Shown here in pieces: positions 18,550-27,253 of a stretch of DNA of 64,000 nucleotides. Location of the stretch: contig CBDFGN010000006.1 of assembly GCA_965247065.1 (NCBI GenBank), positions 2,914,001-2,978,000 on the forward strand. Direction: 5' to 3'. The first letter of the stretch is position 1. Every line of letters starts with the position of its first letter. Origin of the DNA: CBDFGN01 sp965247065 (GTDB taxonomy: Bacteria > Bacteroidota > Bacteroidia > Cytophagales > Cyclobacteriaceae). A model generated the notes under the pieces. The model worked only from the letters and a program-made list of their open reading frames with translations, had not been told where the DNA came from and did not search any database. A program made the translations under genes and the position numbers.

Positions 18550-18711
18550 GTCAACACCGACAGAGGCGAATTATCTGCCTGCCAGGGTAAGACCCATCGT
18601 GCGATTCAATCCTCTGTCGGTTACTTAAACAAGCATCATTTAGAAATTAGGAATATCCAGCGAAGGATAAGATCCATTATCAAGGGTTTGATCGTGTTTA
18701 AGTGTGTTGAC
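18550..18711 (+). ncRNA. candidate IS110 bridge RNA
   Basis: The left non-coding end of the element is strongly structured. CCGACAGAGG (18557-18566) and CCTCTGTCGG (18611-18620) form a perfect 10-bp stem enclosing a 44-base loop region. GTCAACAC (18550-18557) and GTGTTGAC (18704-18711) close the whole region, sharing one base with the inner stem. A smaller stem GATAA/TTATC lies at 18666-18681. IS110-family bridge RNAs known from IS621 occupy this position and have two internal loops that pair with target and donor DNA. The ends and the loop assignment are inferred. Confidence 0.6.
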
Positions 18712-18736
18712 CTGTTTTTTAATCAATAATAAAGTT

Positions 18737-19744
18737 ATGAAGTATAAAGTATTTATTGGCGTAGATGTGTCTAAAGAGGTTCTGGATTTTGTAGTGATTG
18801 CTGAAGGCAAAAAGTTGTTCCACTTGCTGGTAAGTAACGACAAAAAAGGGATCAATCTGTTTTACAAAAGATTACTAAAAGAAGTAGAGACCGATCAGAT
18901 CCACTGGTTATTATGTCTTGAGCATACGGGTATCTACTGTAACCCTTTATTGGAATTTGTGGTTGAAAAGAACATGGCAGTTTGGTTAGAAAACGCAGCA
19001 GTAATCAAAGCACACCATGCGTTGGAACGAGGTAAAAATGATGCTTTAGATGCCTTAAGAATTTCTGAGTATGCTTATGCTAAAAGGGATAAAGTAAGGC
19101 TGTGGGAAGCTCCCAGAGAGGTTGTCAATCAATTGAAATCTATGATCCGTCTCAGGAAAAGACTACTTACTTCCAAAAAGAGGCTACTTGATCCTCTACA
19201 GGAAGACAAGCAGTTTGGTAATAAACAATGGGCAAAGGAACATGATAAACTACTTCGACCTGTTATAGCCAAAATAGAAAAACAACTCAAAGAAGTGGAA
19301 CAGAAAATCCAGCAGCTCATTGATGGGGACCATCATCTTAAACAACTTTATCAACTGATTACATCGGTAAGCAGAGTAGGGCAGATTGTAGCTATCAATA
19401 CCCTGGTAGTCACTAACGAGTTTAAACAGATCACTGACCCAAAAAAGATGGCCTGTCATTGCGGAGTAGCCCCTTTCCAATACGATTCAGGGAAAACGAT
19501 TCGCAGCAGGGCCAGAGTGTCACACAGGGCAGACAAGTCGATGAAAGTACTACTACACTTGGCGGCTATGTCAGCCATCTCTGGTAAAGGAGAATTAAGA
19601 GATTATTACCTAAGAAAAGTAGAGGAAGGCAAGAATAAAATGGCTGTACTTAATGCTGTAAGAAACAAAATCATCCACCGAGTATTTGCTTGTGTAAGAG
19701 AAAATAGGAAATATGAAAAAATTTATAAGCATGCCCTTGTTTAA
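18737..19744 (+). CDS. IS110-family transposase (DEDD recombinase)
   Basis: The 335-residue protein from the ATG at 18737 has the RuvC-like N-terminal domain of IS110 transposases: GVDVSKEVLD (first Asp), LEHTG (Glu) and GKNDALDALR (two Asp), so the DEDD set is complete. A coiled middle (about 150-205) is followed by the C-terminal Tnp domain with ACHCGVAPFQYDSGK, which includes the catalytic-serine region. It appears full-length and potentially active. Confidence 0.9.
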   Translation: MKYKVFIGVDVSKEVLDFVVIAEGKKLFHLLVSNDKKGINLFYKRLLKEVETDQIHWLLCLEHTGIYCNPLLEFVVEKNMAVWLENAAVIKAHHALERGKNDALDALRISEYAYAKRDKVRLWEAPREVVNQLKSMIRLRKRLLTSKKRLLDPLQEDKQFGNKQWAKEHDKLLRPVIAKIEKQLKEVEQKIQQLIDGDHHLKQLYQLITSVSRVGQIVAINTLVVTNEFKQITDPKKMACHCGVAPFQYDSGKTIRSRARVSHRADKSMKVLLHLAAMSAISGKGELRDYYLRKVEEGKNKMAVLNAVRNKIIHRVFACVRENRKYEKIYKHALV

Positions 19745-20208
19745 TCCTTAGAAATCGTAAGGAACGGCTTCTCATCGTTATTGTCCTCCTAATTCATCAG
19801 GTTGGTTAATGTTTTTTGGTTCATACTCCATTGCTCAGCACTTGCATAACTTAAATGGGACTTGTCAACTCATAACCTTCATAGGAGGGGACCATTCTTA
19901 TGCTAATGAGTACGCCCACAATAGACAACCACTAGTCGTTGAGTTTATTAATAAGGTCCTGTCGGGACAAAATTTCATATTATATCAAACCGTAGAGGCT
20001 AACGCTCAAAACTGAAAATTATGATTTTGTGAAGAGCCAGAAGCGTGAGGTGGGGACATGCCTGGGAATATTCAGTTAAAGTTGAAAATCAATTTTGAAC
20101 TTTAAAGCAGCCACCAAGCGTGCGAACACTTCACCTAAAGAACGTCAGTGGGTAACATTTCCATCCTCATTGCAATTAAGGAGTAAAGCCACGCGCTAAA
20201 TCCAATAA

Positions 20209-20907
20209 TTGAACTTTCAGAAATCACACCTCAAGATTTCCCAATGGAGGGAAGAAGATCGTCCGAGGGAAAAGCTGATCCTGAAAGGAAAATTCTCTTT
20301 ATCGGATGCGGAACTGATAGCGTTACTCATCGGTTCGGGGACCAAAGAAACCAGTGCCGTGGACCTGGGCCGATCTATTCTGGCCAAAGTGGACGGAAAC
20401 CTCAACCAGTTATCCAAACTATCTATAAATGAGCTAACCCGATTCAAAGGAATCGGAACCGCTAAGGCGATTACCATTGCTAGTGCCTTGGAGCTGGGCC
20501 GGCGCCGAAAAGACTCCGGTCCTATCCAGCGGCCAAAAATTGAATGCTCTAAGGATGTTTTCGAACTTATGAGCCCGGAGCTAGTCGACAAAAGTCATGA
20601 GGAGTTTTGGGTGGTCCTGTTAAATCGCGCCAATTTTGTATTGAAAAAACAATCCATCAGCTCCGGAGGAATTTCCGGTACCGTTGCCGATCCAAAATTG
20701 ATTTACAAGATTGCTCTGGATGAGATGGCCAGTGCCATTATTTTGGTGCACAACCATCCGTCCGGAAACCTTAAACCGAGCGAGGCGGACATAAGACTTA
20801 CCCAAAGATTGCGCAAATCTGGCGAACTGCTGGAAATAGCTGTATTAGATCATATTATATTTACGGACGACAATTTCCTCAGCTTCGCAGACGAAAATCT
20901 ATTATGA
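20209..20907 (+). CDS. radC: RadC/JAB-domain protein
   Basis: The start is TTG, giving MNFQKSHLKISQWREEDRPREKLILKG when numbered as usual, close to other RadC N-termini. A helix-hairpin-helix region (FKGIGTAKAITIASALELGRR) precedes the JAMM metal-binding motif HNHPSGNLKPSEAD. RadC was once linked to DNA repair, but its true function is unsettled; the JAB fold suggests a metallo-hydrolase. The next gene overlaps it by 4 bases. Confidence 0.9.
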   Translation: MNFQKSHLKISQWREEDRPREKLILKGKFSLSDAELIALLIGSGTKETSAVDLGRSILAKVDGNLNQLSKLSINELTRFKGIGTAKAITIASALELGRRRKDSGPIQRPKIECSKDVFELMSPELVDKSHEEFWVVLLNRANFVLKKQSISSGGISGTVADPKLIYKIALDEMASAIILVHNHPSGNLKPSEADIRLTQRLRKSGELLEIAVLDHIIFTDDNFLSFADENLL

Positions 20908-21515
20908 CCACGCGCAATAAGCTACTTTGGATCTCGGCCGGTTTATTGTTCCTGTGGATTCTATACTATTCAGTGTCTGGAAGTGGCCCAAACCCTAATT
21001 ATTTAGAGGAAGTCGCCCAGGGACGAATGACCAAGGATCGCTCTTTTCGCCAGGATGCCACCTCTCCTTTCAAGGATAGCGATTTCAATGGTTTGGATTA
21101 CTATCCTGTGGATCCCAAGTACCGGGTGCAGGCCAGTCTTGAGAGGTTGGAGAGTGCGGACCGGATTTTCCTTGAGACCAATGATGGAAAGCAGCAGCAA
21201 TACCAACAATTTGCATGGGCGCGATTCAGCATCGATGGCGATAGGCTACAATTGATGGTGCTTCGGGCCTATCCGATCGAAGATCAGGATCAATTTTTCC
21301 TTCCTTTTGGGGATCAAACCAGTGCCGTTGAGACATATGGAAGTGGCCGATATATCGATTTGCGTTTTAAACCGGGGGCTACAAGGGTGGAAATTGACTT
21401 TAATCTGGCTTATAGCCCCTTTTGTGCTTACAACCCTTCTTTCAGTTGCCCCCTCCCACCCTCACAAAACCTCTTGAAGGTTCCAATTCACGCCGGGGAA
21501 AAAAATTATGATTAG
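20904..21515 (+). CDS. DUF1684-domain membrane-anchored protein
   Basis: The 203-residue protein has one N-terminal transmembrane segment (about 8-27), then a DUF1684 domain: RSFRQDATSPFKDSDFNGLDYYPVD near the start, YGSGRYIDL, and the C-terminal NLAYSPFCAYNPSFSCPLPP, where the Tyr/Cys-rich motif is conserved. The family is widespread in Bacteroidota and Actinobacteria with unknown role. The ATGA overlap couples it to radC. Confidence 0.88.
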   Translation: MTTRNKLLWISAGLLFLWILYYSVSGSGPNPNYLEEVAQGRMTKDRSFRQDATSPFKDSDFNGLDYYPVDPKYRVQASLERLESADRIFLETNDGKQQQYQQFAWARFSIDGDRLQLMVLRAYPIEDQDQFFLPFGDQTSAVETYGSGRYIDLRFKPGATRVEIDFNLAYSPFCAYNPSFSCPLPPSQNLLKVPIHAGEKNYD

Positions 21516-21538
21516 CCTATATGTTTTTTCGGTTTGAT

Positions 21539-21546
21539 TAATTTTG
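21539..21546 (+). promoter_or_regulatory. possible -7 element for pheT
   Basis: TAATTTTG fits TAnnTTTG and lies 31 bases before the pheT ATG. No good -33 box is seen at the normal distance. Confidence 0.35.
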
Positions 21547-21577
21547 TCGACTCGCATTACCGACGCCGTTTTCAAGT

Positions 21578-24007
21578 ATGAAGATTTCCCTGAGCTGGTT
21601 AAAACAATACATCCGTATACAACGATCTCCGGAACAGCTAAGTGAATTGCTGACCCAAACTGGCCTGGAAGTGGAGGCTTTGGAGCGGTTCGAATCAGTA
21701 CCAGGAGGTCTTGAAGGATTCGTCATTGGAGAGGTTTTGGAATGCCAACCCCATCCCAATGCCGACAAGCTTACATTAACCAGGGTAGACATAGGCAAGG
21801 AGACTGCAGCAGCTATTGTTTGCGGAGCACCTAACGTAGAGGTTGGCCAGAAGGTGGTGGTGGCAACGGTGGGTTCCACCGTGCACCCTACTTCTGGCGA
21901 ACCCTTTAAACTTAAGAAAGTTAAATTCCGGGGTATAGAGTCGCAAGGCATGATTTGCGCGGAGGACGAGATAGGATTGGGCACCAATCACGATGGAATA
22001 ATGGTTCTGGACACCGATCTGGCTAACGGCACTCCTGCTGCCTGGCATTTTGATGTTGAGTCGGATTATGTTTATGAAATCGGCTTGACTCCCAACCGGG
22101 CGGATGCGACCAGCCATATTGGGGTTGCCCGTGACATCAAGGCAGTTTTGGGTAACGAATTGAAATATCCCAATGTAGAGAGCTTTTCAGTTGACAATCA
22201 TGAACTTCCCATTCAAGTTATAGTTGAAGATTCGGAGGGTTGCCCGCGCTATTCTGGAGTTGTCATTACCGGAGTCGAGATCAGGGAGTCTCCAGAATGG
22301 CTAAGAACAAGGCTTCGGTCCATTGGCCTGGCTCCTATCAATAATGTGGTTGATATAACGAATTTTGTCTTGCATGAACTAGGACAGCCATTGCATGCTT
22401 TTGATGCAGATAAAATCCAGGGCAAGAAAATTGTCGTCAAGACTCTTCCCGAAGGATCTGAATTCCTGGCTCTGGATGAGCGTTCTATGGTTCTAAGAGG
22501 AAATGATCTGATGGTCTGCGATGCCAAGGAGGGACTTTGCATTGCAGGTGTATTTGGAGGATTGTCTTCGGGAGTAACCGAAAAGACTGCCAATGTCTTT
22601 CTGGAAAGCGCCTATTTCTCTCCTGATTATATCCGAAAAACTTCGCAATATCATACTCTTAAGACCGACGCCTCCTTCCGGTTCGAGCGGGGTACCGACC
22701 CCAATCTCACGGTTTATGCGATGAAACGAGCGGCGTTGTTGATCAAAGAAATTGCCGGAGGGACCATCTCCTCTGAAATCGTGGATGTCTATCCCAAGCC
22801 AATTGACAACTTCCAGGTCCAAGTTAAATTTCGAAATATTGACAGGTTGGTAGGTCAAAAGATCCAGGAGGATGAAATTTGGGAAATTCTAAAAAGACTC
22901 GATATTAAGGTCCAGCAAAAAACCGAGGATTCGTTCCTGGTTTCTGTACCGCTATATCGTGTGGATGTCCAAAGAGAGGCCGATGTTATTGAGGAAATCC
23001 TCAGAATATACGGGTATAATAATATAGAGATCGGTCACGATCTCAGCAGCAGTTACCTGGCAAAATTCCCTGAAGTTGATGAGGATAGAATTCAGTACAA
23101 CCTCAGTTCCGTCCTGGCAGCGAATGGTTTCAACGAGATTATCACCAACTCCTTGACGCGACCGGAATACGCTGAAGAAACCCCCAATCTGGACACTCAA
23201 AACAACGTCACCATTTTAAACAAGCGTGAAGATCTAGGGGTCTTACGCCAATCAATTTCCCACTCGGGATTGGAAGTTATTTCTCACAACATCAACCGTA
23301 AGCAAACGGATCTTCGGCTTTTTGAATTTGGAAAAGTTTATTCCAGGTTGGGGAAGAATTCCCATGCTGTTGAGGGCTATTCCGAGAGAAGGAACCTGTG
23401 TATCTTTATTACCGGAAAAAGAACCGGAGACACCTGGATACAAAAATCCCAGGCGGCTGACTTTTCCGATATCTCTGGTATCGTAACCAGGGTATTAAAT
23501 CAATTTGGGATCTCCGGGCTTAAACAATCTTTTGAAACCGATTCGTTGCTTGGAACGGGGCTTAGCTATTGGCGGGACGATAAAACTGTTCTGCAAATGG
23601 GTTTCATTAATACCGAGATCCTGCAACTATTCGATATAGAACAGGAGGTATTATATGCGGAGATGGATTGGGACCACTTATTGGAACATAAAACTCCTGG
23701 TAAAAAGGCCAGGCCAATCCCCAAGTATCCTGAAGTAAAGAGGGACCTTTCCTTGGTCATTGATAGGCTCACCAACTTTGATCAAATCGAACAGATCTTA
23801 GACCGGCCAGAATTTGGACTTATCAAAGAAGTATCCGTCTTCGACGTATTCGAAGGAAAAAACATAGGTGATGATAAGAAAGCTTACGCCCTAAGTTTTA
23901 TATTGCAAGATGAAGGTAAGACTTTGAACGAAAAGTCTATTGGCCGTACTATGACCAAGCTCATGAACAGTTTTGAAAGGGAACTGGGAGCCTTGATCCG
24001 GAAGTGA
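21578..24007 (+). CDS. pheT: phenylalanine-tRNA ligase beta subunit
   Basis: PheT forms the alpha2-beta2 synthetase with PheS, which is not in the window. The 809 residues show the full domain series: N-terminal MKISLSWLKQYI, the EMAP/tRNA-binding domain (about 40-155, IVCGAPNVEVGQKV), B3/B4 (about 210-390, APINNVVDITNFVLHELGQP), B5 with its RADVIEEILRIYGYNNI end, a catalytic-like core and the C-terminal FDX-ACB anticodon-binding domain (KYPEVKRDLSLVID). Two small genes and rny follow on the same strand. Confidence 0.97.
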   Translation: MKISLSWLKQYIRIQRSPEQLSELLTQTGLEVEALERFESVPGGLEGFVIGEVLECQPHPNADKLTLTRVDIGKETAAAIVCGAPNVEVGQKVVVATVGSTVHPTSGEPFKLKKVKFRGIESQGMICAEDEIGLGTNHDGIMVLDTDLANGTPAAWHFDVESDYVYEIGLTPNRADATSHIGVARDIKAVLGNELKYPNVESFSVDNHELPIQVIVEDSEGCPRYSGVVITGVEIRESPEWLRTRLRSIGLAPINNVVDITNFVLHELGQPLHAFDADKIQGKKIVVKTLPEGSEFLALDERSMVLRGNDLMVCDAKEGLCIAGVFGGLSSGVTEKTANVFLESAYFSPDYIRKTSQYHTLKTDASFRFERGTDPNLTVYAMKRAALLIKEIAGGTISSEIVDVYPKPIDNFQVQVKFRNIDRLVGQKIQEDEIWEILKRLDIKVQQKTEDSFLVSVPLYRVDVQREADVIEEILRIYGYNNIEIGHDLSSSYLAKFPEVDEDRIQYNLSSVLAANGFNEIITNSLTRPEYAEETPNLDTQNNVTILNKREDLGVLRQSISHSGLEVISHNINRKQTDLRLFEFGKVYSRLGKNSHAVEGYSERRNLCIFITGKRTGDTWIQKSQAADFSDISGIVTRVLNQFGISGLKQSFETDSLLGTGLSYWRDDKTVLQMGFINTEILQLFDIEQEVLYAEMDWDHLLEHKTPGKKARPIPKYPEVKRDLSLVIDRLTNFDQIEQILDRPEFGLIKEVSVFDVFEGKNIGDDKKAYALSFILQDEGKTLNEKSIGRTMTKLMNSFERELGALIRK

Positions 24008-24008
24008 A

Positions 24009-24305
24009 ATGAACCAGGAACACCTTAAATCCAGTCTCCAAGCTCTAGAAAGAAAAATCAACATTCTAATGGCCAATCACAAATCGCTAAAAGAGCTTGT
24101 GATCAACCTGGAAGGAAAGAACGACGAGCTTAAGAAGGATCTTAAGGTGAAGGATCAACAAATAAATGACTTTCAAAATAGAATTAAAATCGATAAAATT
24201 GTAGATACTGTAGGAGCAGACCGAGAATACGCTGCTGGTCTAAAAACTAAATTAAACGAGTATATAAAGGAGATTGATAGGTGTATAGTGCAGCTAAGTA
24301 ACTAG
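24009..24305 (+). CDS. conserved coiled-coil protein upstream of zapA
   Basis: The 98-residue product is almost entirely a predicted coiled coil (heptad-rich from about 5 to 60, e.g. LEGKNDELKKDLKVKDQQI), followed by a short helical tail. It starts one base after the pheT stop and ends 18 bases before zapA. A small coiled-coil protein in this position is common in Bacteroidota and may work with ZapA in division, but that is inference from position only. Confidence 0.75.
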   Translation: MNQEHLKSSLQALERKINILMANHKSLKELVINLEGKNDELKKDLKVKDQQINDFQNRIKIDKIVDTVGADREYAAGLKTKLNEYIKEIDRCIVQLSN

Positions 24306-24323
24306 CCTATCAGGAATGTTGAA

Positions 24324-24608
24324 ATGAGTGAGCTGGCCATAAAAATTAGGATTGCCGATCGGGAATACCCAATGAAGGTTAAATCTGATGAAGAGGAACG
24401 CTTGCGTTCTGCGGCAAGAGACTTGAGCGAAAAGCTTAAATCATACCGAGACCAGTTCGGAATAGACGATAAGCAAGATTTACTAGCGATGGTAGCATTT
24501 GATTATGTTGTTGACCGAATGAAAACAGAAGAAGTTATCGAAGATATTGATCAAAGCGCCTCCGAGAAGATTGATTACTTAAATAGTCTAGTATCCCAAG
24601 CACTATGA
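24324..24608 (+). CDS. zapA: cell division protein ZapA
   Basis: ZapA bundles FtsZ filaments at midcell. The 94-residue sequence has the family layout: an N-terminal beta part (AIKIRIADREYPMKVKSDEE), then ERLRSAARDLSEKLKSYRDQ and a C-terminal coiled coil. The position between pheT and rny is conserved in Bacteroidota. I looked for a 6S RNA in the 93-base gap that follows and saw none. Confidence 0.88.
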   Translation: MSELAIKIRIADREYPMKVKSDEEERLRSAARDLSEKLKSYRDQFGIDDKQDLLAMVAFDYVVDRMKTEEVIEDIDQSASEKIDYLNSLVSQAL

Positions 24609-24701
24609 AATTTTCAAGTGGTGCTTGAACTCACTCAAATCTAATTATTGAAGACCTCCGTATTCTGGCTACCACAGGTTTACTAACTAAATCTATGGAT
24701 C

Positions 24702-26267
24702 ATGGCAGAGAACGCAACCTTGGCGATTGTCGCCCTAGTATCCCTTCTTGTAGGAATATTAATTGGTAGGTCATTACTCAAAAGACTTTTCCAAAAACAA
24801 AAGAGGAGGATCGAACAAGAATCAGATCTGATCCTGAAAGAGGCTAAGCTCTTGGCAGATAGCATCAAGAAGGACAAAATCCTGGAAGCAAAGGAGAAGT
24901 TTCTTCAGCTTAAAGCAGATTTTGAAGAAGAGGCTACCCGTAAGAAAAACCAGATAGTTTCCAACGAGAACCGGCTCAAGCAACGGGAGCAAAACATTTC
25001 CAAGCAGGCTGAGGGGGTTGGCCAGAAGGAGCGTGAAATAGACGCGCTTCGAGAAAAACTAGCCACCCAAACGGAACTTGCCAACAAAAAACGGGAGGAA
25101 ATGGAGCGGGTTCAAAAGCAGCAGGTTGATATTCTGGAGCAGGTTGCCAACCTAACGGCCGATGAAGCCAGGGAACAGCTGATCGAAACGCTCAAGGACG
25201 AGGCTCAAACCAAGGCCTCGTCACTAATAAAAGAGATCTTGGAAGAAGCCAAGCTTTCCGCCACAAAGGAAGCCAAGAAGGTAGTAATAGAAACCATTCA
25301 ACGGACGGCCACCGAACATGCTATAGAGAATTGCGTGTCCATATTCCATATCGAAAGTGACGACATCAAAGGAAAGATCATAGGCAGAGAGGGACGTAAC
25401 ATCAGGGCCCTGGAAGCAGCCACCGGAGTGGAAATCATTGTCGACGACACCCCGGAGGCTATAATCATATCGGGTTTTGACCCAGTCAGGCGCGAAATTG
25501 CCCGGTTATCCCTTCACCGACTGGTAACAGATGGCAGGATTCATCCGGCTCGTATCGAGGAGATCGTGGTGAAGACCCAAAAAAATATCGGCGATGAAAT
25601 AGTTGAACTGGGGGAACGAACGATCATCGATTTGGGGATTCACGGACTCCATCCGGAGCTTGTAAAACTGGTGGGCAGAATGAGGTTTCGATCATCCTAC
25701 GGTCAAAATTTGCTGCAGCACTCCAGGGAAGTGGCAAAATTATGCGCTACGTTGGCTGCAGAATTGGGTTTGAACGCCAAGCAGGCCAAGCGAGCTGGCT
25801 TGTTGCACGATATCGGGAAGGTATCGCCCGATGAGCCCGAGATGCCTCATGCTCTGTTAGGGATGGAACTGGCAAAAAAATACAATGAACATGCCGATGT
25901 GTGCAATGCCATAGGGGCCCATCACGACGAAATAGAGATGACCACCTTGATTTCGCCAATAATTCAGACCTGCGATGCTATTTCCGGTTCGCGACCGGGT
26001 GCGCGTCGGGAGATAACCGAATCATACCTGAAGCGCCTCAAGGAACTGGAGTCCCTTGCCATGGATTTTGAAGGTGTGAACAAGTGCTACGCGATTCAAG
26101 CCGGCAGGGAATTAAGGGTATTGGTCGATGCTGAATCTGTTAGCGATCAAAAAGCCGGAGATCTTTCTTTCGAAATTTCCCAAAAAATAGAGAAGGACAT
26201 GCAATATCCAGGTCAAATAAAGGTTACCGTGATTCGAGAAATGAGGGCAGTTAATTATGCTAAATAG
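24702..26267 (+). CDS. rny: ribonuclease Y
   Basis: RNase Y is a membrane-bound endoribonuclease that starts mRNA decay. The 521 residues contain an N-terminal transmembrane helix (about 5-26), a long coiled coil (about 30-190), a KH domain (IKGKIIGREGRNIRALEAA) and an HD domain with the metal motif LLHDIGKV. This is the complete architecture. The ATG at 24702 is preferred; one at 24695 is out of frame. It converges with sucD with only 8 bases between the stops. Confidence 0.97.
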   Translation: MAENATLAIVALVSLLVGILIGRSLLKRLFQKQKRRIEQESDLILKEAKLLADSIKKDKILEAKEKFLQLKADFEEEATRKKNQIVSNENRLKQREQNISKQAEGVGQKEREIDALREKLATQTELANKKREEMERVQKQQVDILEQVANLTADEAREQLIETLKDEAQTKASSLIKEILEEAKLSATKEAKKVVIETIQRTATEHAIENCVSIFHIESDDIKGKIIGREGRNIRALEAATGVEIIVDDTPEAIIISGFDPVRREIARLSLHRLVTDGRIHPARIEEIVVKTQKNIGDEIVELGERTIIDLGIHGLHPELVKLVGRMRFRSSYGQNLLQHSREVAKLCATLAAELGLNAKQAKRAGLLHDIGKVSPDEPEMPHALLGMELAKKYNEHADVCNAIGAHHDEIEMTTLISPIIQTCDAISGSRPGARREITESYLKRLKELESLAMDFEGVNKCYAIQAGRELRVLVDAESVSDQKAGDLSFEISQKIEKDMQYPGQIKVTVIREMRAVNYAK

Positions 26268-26275
26268 TAACCGGG

Positions 26276-27148
26276 CTATTTCTGCAAAGCCTCAACCATT
26301 GTGACCCCAATGTCTGCTGGAGATTGCACTACGTGAATACCACACTCCTCCATGATTTTCATCTTGGCTGCAGCAGTGTCCTCTGTCCCGCCAATAATAG
26401 CACCGGCATGACCCATTCTCCTACCAGGGGGTGCGGTTTGGCCAGCAACAAAGCCAACCACGGGTTTGGTTCCGTTCTCTTTGATCCACCGGGCCGCATC
26501 AGCCTCCATGCTTCCTCCAATTTCTCCAATCATTACTATGCCTTCAGTCCCAGGATCTTCCGAAAGTAACCTAACCGCCTCCATTGTGGTCGTTCCTATA
26601 ATTGGATCGCCTCCAATTCCAATACAGGTTGACTGACCCATGCCGGCCTTGGTTATTTGATCCACTGCCTCATAAGTAAGAGTTCCGGACCGGCTTACAA
26701 TGCCGATAGTACCTTTTCGATGGATGAACCCAGGCATAATTCCCACCTTGGCTTCATCGGGAGTTATTACACCAGGACAATTCGGTCCGACCAAACGAGA
26801 ATCCGTTCCTCCCAAAAATTCTTTCACGATGATCATGTCCTTGGTAGGAATACCTTCCGTAATAGTCACAATGACTTCTATTCCGGCGTCGGCGGCCTCC
26901 ATAATCGCATCGGCGGCAAAAGGAGGGGGAACGAATATTACCGAAACATCCGCTCCCGTTTCAGCAACTGCATCAGCGACGGTATTGAAAACGGGCCGAT
27001 CCAGATGGCTTTGGCCTCCTTTTCCAGGAGTCACGCCGCCAACCACACTGGTCCCGTATTCTATCATTTGCTCCGAATGGAAAGTGCCCTCCGAACCAGT
27101 AAAACCTTGTACGATTACACGCGAATCTTTGTCAACCAGAACACTCAT
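26276..27148 (-). CDS. sucD: succinyl-CoA ligase alpha subunit
   Basis: SucD with SucC interconverts succinyl-CoA and succinate with nucleotide phosphorylation in the TCA cycle. The CoA-binding Rossmann part (IVQGFTGSEGTFHSEQM), the GPNCPGVITPDEAKVGIMPG motif and the phosphohistidine H247 in GRRMGHAGAI are present; the length of 290 is normal. sucC is not adjacent, which is common in Bacteroidota. It has its own promoter. Confidence 0.96.
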   Translation of the reverse strand: MSVLVDKDSRVIVQGFTGSEGTFHSEQMIEYGTSVVGGVTPGKGGQSHLDRPVFNTVADAVAETGADVSVIFVPPPFAADAIMEAADAGIEVIVTITEGIPTKDMIIVKEFLGGTDSRLVGPNCPGVITPDEAKVGIMPGFIHRKGTIGIVSRSGTLTYEAVDQITKAGMGQSTCIGIGGDPIIGTTTMEAVRLLSEDPGTEGIVMIGEIGGSMEADAARWIKENGTKPVVGFVAGQTAPPGRRMGHAGAIIGGTEDTAAAKMKIMEECGIHVVQSPADIGVTMVEALQK

Positions 27149-27170
27149 ATTTATGGGAGGATGTTTGACA

Positions 27171-27201
27171 CAAAAATAGGGTTTTTACTTGCATAACCAA
27201 A
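27171..27201 (-). promoter_or_regulatory. Bacteroidota-type promoter of sucD
   Basis: Read on the minus strand, TTTG (27201-27198) is followed after 19 bases by TATTTTTG (27178-27171), a full consensus match, 22 bases before the sucD ATG. Confidence 0.75.
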
Positions 27202-27253
27202 TGAGCATATCACTCCCAAATACACTTGAATTGGCAAAGTAATTGCTTGACTA

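Larger units (their letters stand above)
18483..19785 (+). mobile_element. IS110-family insertion sequence, about 1303 bp
   Basis: The ends were placed by restoring the esterase frame: both junctions carry CT (18483-18484 and 19786-19787), so the element is 1303 bp counting one CT. There are no terminal inverted repeats and no longer target duplication, as is normal for IS110. The 5' non-coding end is about 250 bases and the 3' end about 40, the arrangement of the IS110 group whose bridge RNA is encoded at the left end. Confidence 0.8.
17810..20015 (+). pseudogene. exported alpha/beta-hydrolase (esterase), interrupted by an IS110 element
   Basis: The left part (17810-18484) has a signal peptide ending near ATAQ, the oxyanion motif YVHGGGFANG, the nucleophile motif LAGSSAGAE and the acid segment FHGDADPTVPF. 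The right part (19788-20015) starts PNSSGWLMFFGS and holds the likely catalytic His in GGDHSYANEY. If the inserted element is removed at a CT dinucleotide, the two parts join in frame (...YDYFNIIA-PNSSGW...) into a 300-residue enzyme of normal family build. As it stands the Ser and Asp are separated from the His, so no active enzyme is made. The start could also be TTG at 17792 or a later ATG. Confidence 0.85.

Noticed and set aside
24609..24701. Possible 6S RNA between zapA and rny
   Set aside because: The gap is only 93 bases and no long bulged hairpin is visible.
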